Assembly (NCBI GenBank): GCA_020632655.1
Contig: JACKFD010000007.1
Coordinates: 62,001 to 126,000, forward strand
Source of the DNA: Spirochaetaceae bacterium
GTDB taxonomy: Bacteria > Myxococcota_A > UBA9160 > UBA4427
DNA length: 64,000 nt
Reading direction: 5' to 3'
Translations under genes and position numbers: made by a program
In this document: positions 58,147-64,000 of the stretch, piece by piece
Layout of the letters: each line of letters begins with the position of its first letter
Numbering within the stretch: the stretch's first letter is position 1
The notes under the pieces: generated by a model
Seen by the model: only the letters and a program-made list of their open reading frames with translations
Told to the model about the DNA's origin: nothing
The model's database searches: none

Positions 58147-59708
58147 CGCTCGACGAGGAGCGTGCGCTGGACCTGGGCCGTCGCGGCCGTGCGCGGCAAG
58201 GCATCGAGCCGGGCGATCCGCCGCGGCTGCTTGAAGCCCGCAAGTCGCCCCTCGCAATGGCGGCGCAACGACTCGAGCGACGGCCCGTCCTCCGCGACGC
58301 CGGCCTTCGCCACGACCGCCGCACAGAGCACCTCGCCCCAATCCGGATCCGGCAGCCCCACGATCGCGACCTCCTCGACGCCCGGTGCGTCGCGCAGCAC
58401 GGCCTCGACCTCGGTCGGCGAGACGCTCTCGCCGCCCGTGCGCAGGACCTCCTTCTTGCGACCGACGATCGCCAGGTAGCCCTCCGCGTCGAGGGCGCCG
58501 AGATCACCGGTATGGAACCAGCCGTCGACGAGCGCCGCGGAGGTCGCCTCGGGATCGTCGAAGTAGCCGTCCATCAGGTAGGGGCTACGCACGCAGATCT
58601 CGCCGTCGGGTGCGAGTCGGACGTCCACGTTCGGCGATGCGACGCCGACGGAACCCGGCTTGCGAAGCACGTCGACGTCGGCGAGGGCCGTCGCCGAGCC
58701 GACCTCCGTCGAGCCGTAGTAGATGCGCACCTTCGCCTTCGGGAAGCGCGCCTTCATCTCGCGCAGGAGCTCGATCGGCGTCGCGGAGGTGCCCGTGTCG
58801 AGCTGCTCGAGGGTCGACAGGTCATAGCGATCGAGATCCGCCTCGACGACGCGCTTCCAGACGAGCGGCAACCCGTAGAGGCGATTCGCGCGCCTCCGCT
58901 CGACGGCCTCGAGGAGGGAGTCTGCGGAGGCGTCCGTGTAGGTGATCTCGCCGCGGGTCTGCCAGGCGGAGATGGCGAGAGTGAAGCCGGCCATGTGGAA
59001 GAGCGGGAACATGCAGACGGTCCGCTCGGGCTCGTCGCGGAAGACGCCCTGGAAGCCGCGCAGCCAGTTCGCACGATGGCTGAGCACGACGCCCTTGGGT
59101 CGCCCCGTGCTGCCACTCGTGAAGAAGATGACGTGGGGATCGGTCTCGCGAAGTCGCGGATCCTCGATCGCAGCCGGCGGGTCCGGCAGCTTCGTCGCGT
59201 CGAGCACGACCGCCTGCTCGGCGATCGACTCGGTGCGACCGGAGCCGCTCGCGGTCTGGAGGCGGCCGGGCTCCGGCCTTCGGATCGGCAGCACGGCGAC
59301 GCGCGGCAGGCCCGCGGCCCGTGCGAGCAGCGGCGCATCCAGCGCTCGCTCGGAGTCCGCGACGAGCAGCGCGCCCCGTGCCAGCCTCGCGACCTCGCCC
59401 GCCTCCTCGGGGCCGAGCCGCGCGTTGAGCGGGGCGAAGACGGCGCCCAGCTTCGCGACGGCGACGAAGAGCGGCAGCACCTCGATCGCCGTATCGCACC
59501 ACGCGATCACGCGATCGCCGAGGCCGATCCCGAGCCGCTCCCGGAGCGCCCACGCGATCCGATTCGCATGGCACTCGAGCTCCGCATAACACAGGGTGTC
59601 GTGGCCGACCGTCGCGGCGGCCGCCGCCGGCACGGTCGTCGCGGCCCGGCGGACGATGTCTCCGATCAGGAGCGCTCGACCCGATGCCCCGTGAAGCTCC
59701 GCCCGCAT
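58113..59708 (-). CDS. Acyl-CoA-ligase-like AMP-forming enzyme, A10 lysine missing
   Basis: A 531-residue ANL-family protein (ATG 59708). Seen: P-loop FFTSGSTGRPKGVVLSH, IYYGSTEVG (A5), FHTGDLGALD (A7), VGRKKEVLRTGGESVSPTEVEAVL (A8). At the C-terminus the catalytic A10 sequence, usually P-R-T-A-T-G-K-(V/I)-x-R, reads PRTAATAQVQRTLL: the Gly-Lys is Ala-Gln with one extra residue before it. That Lys binds ATP and the acyl carboxylate in the adenylation step, so activity is doubtful or altered; half-reactions such as thioesterification could remain. It pairs with the dehydrogenase and is divergent from the TetR/kor genes. Confidence 0.87.
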   Translation of the reverse strand: MRAELHGASGRALLIGDIVRRAATTVPAAAAATVGHDTLCYAELECHANRIAWALRERLGIGLGDRVIAWCDTAIEVLPLFVAVAKLGAVFAPLNARLGPEEAGEVARLARGALLVADSERALDAPLLARAAGLPRVAVLPIRRPEPGRLQTASGSGRTESIAEQAVVLDATKLPDPPAAIEDPRLRETDPHVIFFTSGSTGRPKGVVLSHRANWLRGFQGVFRDEPERTVCMFPLFHMAGFTLAISAWQTRGEITYTDASADSLLEAVERRRANRLYGLPLVWKRVVEADLDRYDLSTLEQLDTGTSATPIELLREMKARFPKAKVRIYYGSTEVGSATALADVDVLRKPGSVGVASPNVDVRLAPDGEICVRSPYLMDGYFDDPEATSAALVDGWFHTGDLGALDAEGYLAIVGRKKEVLRTGGESVSPTEVEAVLRDAPGVEEVAIVGLPDPDWGEVLCAAVVAKAGVAEDGPSLESLRRHCEGRLAGFKQPRRIARLDALPRTAATAQVQRTLLVERILAEGLARDV

Positions 59709-59783
59709 CGTCCCTCCCGCCGGTCGCCGGGGGACACGATGCCATGGGAGGGCGAGCCCGCGCCCGCCCCGTCCGACGCCGCC

Positions 59784-59812
59784 TTGCGCTCCCGGGCGGC
59801 CAAGAATACCAT
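59784..59812 (+). promoter_or_regulatory. Candidate promoter of the TetR gene, possibly leaderless
   Basis: TTGCGC (59784-59789) and TACCAT (59807-59812) are 17 bp apart, giving a predicted start at about the ATG 59820. There is no Shine-Dalgarno sequence before that ATG, as expected for a leaderless mRNA. The -35 match is only three of six, so this is weak evidence. Confidence 0.33.
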
Positions 59813-59836
59813 TCTCGGCATGCGGAACAATGTTCC
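59803..59836. promoter_or_regulatory. Two operator-like palindromes at the TetR start
   Basis: AGAAT-ACC-ATTCT (59803-59815) and GGAAC-AAT-GTTCC (59824-59836) share the pattern RGAAY-N3-RTTCY and have centres 21 bp apart, two DNA turns. They flank the ATG of the TetR-family gene (59820). TetR regulators commonly bind such pairs. One 13-bp palindrome would not be significant, but the matched pair at this position is. Confidence 0.6.
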
Positions 59837-60554
59837 CAGACTTCTCGCACCCCAGCCCGACGCCGATGGCGATCGCTCCGGCGTCCCGTCGGCGATCGCC
59901 CAGACGGTCGACCGCAGCCTGCTGCGCCGACGCGCGGCCGCGCAGGACGAGGTCGAGCGGCTCGTGCGCGCCGCCTTCACGCTGATCGAGCGCACGGGAG
60001 GCCTCGATCCCCGGGTCTCCGACATCCTGGCCGAGGCGGGCCTCTCGAATCAGGCCTTCTACCGCCACTTCCGCAGCAAGCACGAGCTGCTCGTCGCCGT
60101 ACTCGACGAAGGCATCCGCGGGCTCGCCGACTACCTCGGCACACGCATGGCCGGGACTTCGAGTGCGAGCGACGCCGTTCGCGCGTGGATCCGCGGCATG
60201 GCGGCACAGGCGACGGACGCGGAGGGCGCCCAGGCGACCCGACCCTTCGCGCTCGCACGCGGTCGGCTCGCGGAGACCTTTCCCGCCGAGGTCGCACGCT
60301 CGGCGACGCAGCTGACCGCGCCGCTGCGCGCGGCCCTCGTCCGGGCGCGCGACGCGGGCCTCATGCCGGCGGTCGATCCCGCGGCGGAGGCCGAGGCGCT
60401 CTACCTGCTGATGATGGGCTGGGTGGAAGCGCGGCTGATCGAGGGACGGATTCCGACGCGCGAAGAGGTCGATCGTCTCGAGGCCTTCGCGATGGCCGGG
60501 CTCGAGCGCGCGGCGCAGCCTGCGACGACCGGCGACGAAGGGAGGGCAGCGTGA
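59820..60554 (+). CDS. TetR/AcrR family transcriptional regulator
   Basis: A 244-residue regulator. The HTH domain (LIERTGGLDPRVSDILAEAGLSNQAFYRHFRSKHELLVAVL) is textbook TetR. A 40-residue N-terminal extension precedes it (Asp/Arg-rich), longer than usual, and no shorter start is available. The C-terminal ligand-binding domain is all helical. The stop overlaps the GTG of the korC gene (GTGA), so it is co-translated with the operon it likely represses, and is divergent from the ligase. The paired palindromes at its start suggest autoregulation. Confidence 0.9.
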   Translation: MRNNVPRLLAPQPDADGDRSGVPSAIAQTVDRSLLRRRAAAQDEVERLVRAAFTLIERTGGLDPRVSDILAEAGLSNQAFYRHFRSKHELLVAVLDEGIRGLADYLGTRMAGTSSASDAVRAWIRGMAAQATDAEGAQATRPFALARGRLAETFPAEVARSATQLTAPLRAALVRARDAGLMPAVDPAAEAEALYLLMMGWVEARLIEGRIPTREEVDRLEAFAMAGLERAAQPATTGDEGRAA

Positions 60555-61138
60555 GCACGGCGATCGAGCGGGAGATCCTCTGGACGGGCATCGGGGGCCA
60601 GGGCGTGCAGCTCGCGGCCAAGGTGCTGGCGCTCGCGGCCACGCGGGAGGGGCGCGAGGTGATGTCGCTCGGGACCTATGGCGGGACGATGCGCGGGGGG
60701 AATACGGACGCGACGGTCGTGGTGGCGGACGGGCCGATCCAGTCGGCGCCGATGGTCTCGCGCGCCTGGGCGGCGATCGTCGTGCACCCGCGCTTCTTCG
60801 AGCCCGTAGCACCCAAGCTGCGCGCGGGCGGAATCGTCGTCGTGGACGAGGATCTGCTCGAAGGAACGCTGCCCGCCTGTGCCGGCGCCCGGCTCCCGCT
60901 CGCCGCGACGCGGATCGCACGGGAGGCCGAGGCACCCAAGGCCGCGGCGCTCGTGCTGCTCGGCGCCTTCGCGCAGGCCACGGGCCTCGTCGGGCTCGAC
61001 GCGCTCGAGGCGGGTCTCGAAGAGAGCCTGCCGAGCTATCGGCGGCAGACCCTCGAGTCGAATCGGCGCGCCCTGCAGGCGGGAGCCGCCGCCGTCCCGG
61101 GCGTCAGCCATCCCGCCTGGCGGAAGGAGGCCGCATGA
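60551..61138 (+). CDS. korC: 2-oxoacid:ferredoxin oxidoreductase gamma subunit (KorC type)
   Basis: A 195-residue gamma subunit of a pyruvate/2-oxoglutarate-type ferredoxin oxidoreductase. Signature WTGIGGQGVQLAAKVLALAA (nucleotide/CoA-binding GxGGQG), the YGGTMRGGNTDATVVVAD loop and a VVHPRFFEPVAPKLRAGGIVVVDEDL segment identify the family. GTG 60551 overlaps the TetR stop (GTGA) with GGGAGGG upstream. With the ferredoxin, alpha and beta subunits it forms the ThDP enzyme that converts a 2-oxoacid plus CoA to acyl-CoA, CO2 and reduced ferredoxin. Confidence 0.92.
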   Translation: MSTAIEREILWTGIGGQGVQLAAKVLALAATREGREVMSLGTYGGTMRGGNTDATVVVADGPIQSAPMVSRAWAAIVVHPRFFEPVAPKLRAGGIVVVDEDLLEGTLPACAGARLPLAATRIAREAEAPKAAALVLLGAFAQATGLVGLDALEAGLEESLPSYRRQTLESNRRALQAGAAAVPGVSHPAWRKEAA

Positions 61139-61392
61139 GTCGCGCGCCGTCTCGCGGCACGGTCGTGATCGACGCTGCGCGATGCAAGGGCTGCGAGCTC
61201 TGCATCCCGGCCTGTCCGCCCCGGGTGCTGCGCATGTCCGCGCGCCGCAACGCCTCGGGCTACCTGCTGCCCGAGCTGCTCGAGGGCTGCACGGGCTGCG
61301 GCGCCTGCCTGCTGGTCTGCCCGGACTTCTGCTTCGAGGTCTACCAGCTCGACGCGCCGGACGCGGCGAAGACCACGGGAGGAATCGCGTGA
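61135..61392 (+). CDS. korD: 2x[4Fe-4S] ferredoxin-type delta subunit (KorD type)
   Basis: An 85-residue ferredoxin subunit with two CxxCxxCxxxCP clusters: CKGCELCIPACPP and CTGCGACLLVCPD. Such subunits accept electrons from the ThDP centre of the alpha/beta pair. ATG 61135 overlaps the korC stop (ATGA) with GGAAGGAGG upstream, and its stop overlaps korA (GTGA). The short acidic tail is unremarkable. Confidence 0.93.
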   Translation: MSRAPSRGTVVIDAARCKGCELCIPACPPRVLRMSARRNASGYLLPELLEGCTGCGACLLVCPDFCFEVYQLDAPDAAKTTGGIA

Positions 61393-62501
61393 CGGCTTCG
61401 ACCGAGCGCCGCTTGATGGAGGGCTCCGAGGCGATCGCCGAGGCCGCGATCGCGGCGGGGTGTCGCTTCTTCTCGGGCTATCCGATGACGCCCTTCACGG
61501 AGCTGCTCGAGCATTTCGCGCGACGCCTGCCCGACGAGGGCGGCGCCTGCATCAACGCCGAGAGCGAGCTCGAGGCGATCGGGCAGGCCTGGGGCGCGGC
61601 GGCGACGGGCGCACGGGCGGCGACGGGCTCCACGGGTCAGGGGCTCTCGCTGATGCAGGAGTCGATGTCGGAGATCACGCGCGCCGAGATCCCGATCGTC
61701 GTGTTCAACATGGCCCGCGGTCAGGGCGACTACTACCAGGCGACCCGCGGCGGTGGCCACGGCGATTATCGGCACATCGTCCTCGCCCCCGAGAGCGTGG
61801 GCGAGGCCGTCCGGATCACGCAGGAGGCCTTCCACCTCGCGGACCGATGGCGCCATCCCGTGCTGATCTACGGCGACTACCTGATCGCGCATACGGCGGA
61901 GGCCGTCTCGATCGAGCCGATCGACTTCGCGACCAAGGACCCGCTCCCGCCGAAGGACTGGGCCGTCGACGGGCGCCTCGGCGGCACGGGTCGATCGCGC
62001 AACGTGAACCCGATCGGCATGGAGAAGGGCTCGAAGGGGATCGACCCGAACCGCTTCTGGCAGGCCCTCTCCGACAAGGAGGATCGGATCGCCGCGGCAG
62101 AGCAGCGCTGGGAGGCGATCGGTACCGAGGATGCGGAGCTCCTGATCGTCGCCTTCGGCACCCTCGCCCGCTTCGCCCGCGCCGCGATCCGCGACCTGCG
62201 GGCGGAGGGGCTGCGCGTCGGCCTCTTCCGACCGATCAGCCTCTGGCCCTTCCCGAGCGAGGCGCTCGTGCGCGCGGCGGCGGGATGTCGGCGCGTCGCC
62301 TGCCTCGAGCAGAACGCGGGGCAGATGATCGACGACGTGCGGCTCGCGCTGCTCGGCTCCGTGCCCGTCGTCCCGATCGGTGGGATCTCGACGGATCCGG
62401 CGGGCTTCGGCATCGGCGCGCTGCTCGACGCCGAGCGCATCGCCGGCCGCGCCCGCGACGCCTATCACGGCCGCGAAGTACCGAGAGGAGTGGTGGCATG
62501 A
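61389..62501 (+). CDS. korA: 2-oxoacid:ferredoxin oxidoreductase alpha subunit (KorA type)
   Basis: A 370-residue alpha subunit. GTG 61389 overlaps the korD stop, with GGGAGG upstream. Seen: MEGSEAIAEAAIAAGCRFFSGYPMTPFTELLEHF (the pyrimidine-side/ThDP domain I), INAESELEAIGQAWGAAATGARAATGSTGQGLSLMQES, and the HPVLIYGDYLIAHTAEAV strand. The order gamma-delta-alpha-beta is that of the korCDAB type, which uses 2-oxoglutarate or branched-chain 2-oxoacids; which substrate is used here is not evident. Confidence 0.93.
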   Translation: MTASTERRLMEGSEAIAEAAIAAGCRFFSGYPMTPFTELLEHFARRLPDEGGACINAESELEAIGQAWGAAATGARAATGSTGQGLSLMQESMSEITRAEIPIVVFNMARGQGDYYQATRGGGHGDYRHIVLAPESVGEAVRITQEAFHLADRWRHPVLIYGDYLIAHTAEAVSIEPIDFATKDPLPPKDWAVDGRLGGTGRSRNVNPIGMEKGSKGIDPNRFWQALSDKEDRIAAAEQRWEAIGTEDAELLIVAFGTLARFARAAIRDLRAEGLRVGLFRPISLWPFPSEALVRAAAGCRRVACLEQNAGQMIDDVRLALLGSVPVVPIGGISTDPAGFGIGALLDAERIAGRARDAYHGREVPRGVVA

Positions 62502-63337
62502 GCGGAGACCGCGATGCGGAGGGAGTGGGCGCGGGCGATCCGCTGCGCGTGGTGCCGACGGATGCGCCGCCTTCGGGCGCCTGTCGACGCAAGGGCTCGT
62601 TCACGCCCTCGCTCACTTTGATGGGGGAGCACGACCTCTGCCCGGGCTGCGGCGAACCACTCGCGCTGCGGCAGATCCTCGATTCGATCGAGGCCCTCGG
62701 GCAGGCCCAACGTGCGATCGGCGTCGTCGGGATCGGCTGCTACACGGCGCTGACGAGCCTGATGGACGTCGACCTGATCCAGGCGCTGCACGGGCGCGCA
62801 CCCTCGGTCGCGACCGGGGCGAAGCGCATGCGACCCGAGTGCCTGCTCTTCACGCTGCAGGGCGACGGCGACATGGTGAACGAAGGATTGCAGGAGGTGA
62901 TCCATACGGCGGCCCGCGGCGAGAACGTCACCTGCATCCTGCTCAACAACGGCGTCTTCGGCGAGACCGGCGGACACATGACCGCGACGACCGTCCTCGG
63001 CCAGCGCACGAAGAATTCGATCGAGGGCCGCGACGCGCGCCTTCACGGCCACCCGATCCTGATCGGCGACCTGCTCGCACGCCTCGACGGGACGGCCTAC
63101 GTCGCCCGCGCCTCGGTCCATGACGCCGCCGGCGTGGCCCGCACGCGCCGCTTCCTCGATCGCGCCTTCACGTCACAGCTGAAGGGCCAGGGCTTCTCCT
63201 TCGTGGAGATCCTGACCATGTGCCCGACGGGCTGGTTCATCCCGACGGCGGAGGGCCCGGGCTATCTCGACCGGGAGCTCGGCGCCGTACACGAGGTAGG
63301 AGAGCTCAAGAAGGATGGGGTGCTGGTCGGGGGCTAG
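62498..63337 (+). CDS. korB: 2-oxoacid:ferredoxin oxidoreductase beta subunit (KorB type)
   Basis: A 279-residue beta subunit that binds thiamine diphosphate. Seen: HDLCPGCGEP near the N-terminus, VVGIGCYTALTSLMD, and the ThDP signature TLQGDGDMVNEGLQEVIHTAA ending in LLNNGVFGETGGHMTATT (GDG...NN). ATG 62498 overlaps the korA stop (ATGA) with GAGAGGAG upstream. The full alpha/beta/gamma/delta enzyme is present in order, so the operon can make a complete complex. Confidence 0.93.
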   Translation: MSGDRDAEGVGAGDPLRVVPTDAPPSGACRRKGSFTPSLTLMGEHDLCPGCGEPLALRQILDSIEALGQAQRAIGVVGIGCYTALTSLMDVDLIQALHGRAPSVATGAKRMRPECLLFTLQGDGDMVNEGLQEVIHTAARGENVTCILLNNGVFGETGGHMTATTVLGQRTKNSIEGRDARLHGHPILIGDLLARLDGTAYVARASVHDAAGVARTRRFLDRAFTSQLKGQGFSFVEILTMCPTGWFIPTAEGPGYLDRELGAVHEVGELKKDGVLVGG

Positions 63338-63382
63338 GCGATCGAACCGAATGCCGGCTGGCGCGGTCGACGGCTCATCGCG

Positions 63383-64000
63383 TCACGATCCGCCGCGATC
63401 GGAATCCGAGGAGCCCGACGCCTCGGTCCCGGGAAGCCGGCCGTCTTCGGCGAGTCGATCGCCCCGCGCCTCGACCTCGGATCGCCGCGCGCGAATCGAC
63501 GCGAGCGGATCCTCGATCGACGAGCCGGCCGCATCGTCTCCAGAATCCGCGATCGCCGCCTCGAGCGTCGCGCGTGCCTCCCGCTCTCGGCCATTGGCGA
63601 CGTAGGCCTCGACGAGCAGGTTCCGGATGGGAAGAGACGAGGGCAATCGTTCGAGGGCCCGCTCGAGCGGTCGGACTGCGTTCGCAGGATCCCCACCCGG
63701 CGCGAGATGGATCGCGCCGAGCATCGCCTGCGTCTCGATCCGCGCGGGATCCAGCTCCAGGCTCCGCGCGTACGCAGTGCGCGCACGCTCGAGGATTGCA
63801 GACAGGCCTGCGACCCGACCCTCCTGCATCGCGAGGAGGAAGAGGTGATTCCCGAGGTCGAGATGATTGAGGGGGTCGCCGGGGTCGATCTCGATCGCGC
63901 GTTCGAAGTGCGGCGCCGCCTCGGCCCAGCGATCCTGACGCCTCAGTGCCGTCCCGAGCCCGGCCTCCGCCCGCGCCCGAGCCGGGTCCAGCCCGAGTGC
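63383..64000 (-). CDS. TPR-repeat protein, partial (start outside window)
   Basis: A minus-strand gene whose 5' part lies past the end of the window; 205 codons are visible and no frame break is seen. The sequence shows tetratricopeptide units: GLGTALRRQDRWAEAAPHFERAIEIDPGDPLNHLDLG, ARTAYARSLELDPARIETQAMLGAIHL, and NAVRPLERALERLPSSLPIRNLLVEAYVANGREREARATLE. Each has the Gly/Ala-Ala-Pro pattern. The C-terminal end is a Ser/Asp/Glu-rich tail. TPR proteins are scaffolds, so no specific role can be assigned. It converges with korB, 45 bp apart. Confidence 0.85.
   Translation of the reverse strand, partial: ALGLDPARARAEAGLGTALRRQDRWAEAAPHFERAIEIDPGDPLNHLDLGNHLFLLAMQEGRVAGLSAILERARTAYARSLELDPARIETQAMLGAIHLAPGGDPANAVRPLERALERLPSSLPIRNLLVEAYVANGREREARATLEAAIADSGDDAAGSSIEDPLASIRARRSEVEARGDRLAEDGRLPGTEASGSSDSDRGGS

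Noticed and set aside
1..64000. Genes for rRNA or tRNA, insertion sequences, integrases or phage functions
   Set aside because: Gaps between genes were read for cloverleaf-like sequences and for transposase or integrase motifs; none was found and GC content is even throughout, so no horizontal island is claimed.

Overview
The window is uniformly GC-rich (about 70% by eye), densely coded and free of rRNA, tRNA, insertion sequences, phage genes or CRISPR arrays. Gene content points to a free-living Gram-negative heterotroph: a TonB-dependent receptor, many lipoproteins with lipoboxes, RecBCD, a periplasmic Prc-type protease, an AmtB transporter, a complete menaquinone branch and a ferredoxin-dependent 2-oxoacid oxidoreductase. 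The mixture of SDRs, amidohydrolase, F420/FMN luciferase-like oxidoreductase, SnoaL/NTF2 proteins and acyl-CoA ligases resembles high-GC deltaproteobacteria-like (Myxococcota/Desulfobacterota-type) genomes. That placement is inference from gene content only.

Layout. 1-8.7 kb: end of a TonB receptor, a repeat lipoprotein, two related SDRs, a lipoprotein cytochrome c, a YfbK-like VWA lipoprotein, a luciferase-like oxidoreductase and an amidohydrolase (small-molecule catabolism). 8.9-15.4 kb: a membrane GAF/HD-GYP phosphodiesterase, an NTF2-like protein, a BNR-propeller protein translationally coupled to a MoaD/ThiS-like protein, a lipoprotein with an acidic repeat tail, and a coupled pair of exported proteins (a PEP-CTERM-like repeat protein and a parallel beta-helix protein). 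15.5-28.9 kb: asnS, then the circularly permuted GTPases RbgA and RsgA, which converge and overlap by 139 bp. RsgA is the last gene of an NTF2-recC-recB-recD-rsgA operon. 28.9-33.7 kb: propeller lipoprotein, aminotransferase, YeeZ-like SDR, a C26 glutamine amidotransferase and a PlsC acyltransferase.

33.7-43.3 kb: an eight-gene menaquinone operon read on the minus strand, merR-menG-menF-menD-menH-menA-menC-menE, almost every junction a 1-10 bp overlap or near-contact. It converts chorismate to OSB-CoA and also carries the prenylation and methylation steps. MenB and the DHNA-CoA thioesterase are not in the window. 43.4-54.9 kb: PilZ protein, class I amidotransferase plus TrmH-type methyltransferase, a 0.7-kb gene-poor stretch with 40-bp tandem repeats, class I fumarase, Prc protease with a small Cys-containing membrane protein, a RhlE-like helicase divergent from an HDOD protein, and a CGFS glutaredoxin / HesB-like / rhodanese fusion followed by BolA. 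55-64 kb: AmtB, a cupin, a D-2-hydroxyacid dehydrogenase plus acyl-CoA-ligase-like pair divergent from a TetR regulator coupled to a korCDAB-type operon, and a TPR protein running off the end.

Points most worth a second look: the triple-domain glutaredoxin with a cysteine-less HesB-like middle domain beside BolA; the AMP-ligase homologue lacking its A10 lysine within a TetR/Kor divergon that has two spaced palindromes; and a recurring pattern of 36-40 bp tandem duplications at gene borders, one of which triplicates the asnS C-terminus and stop in three frames.
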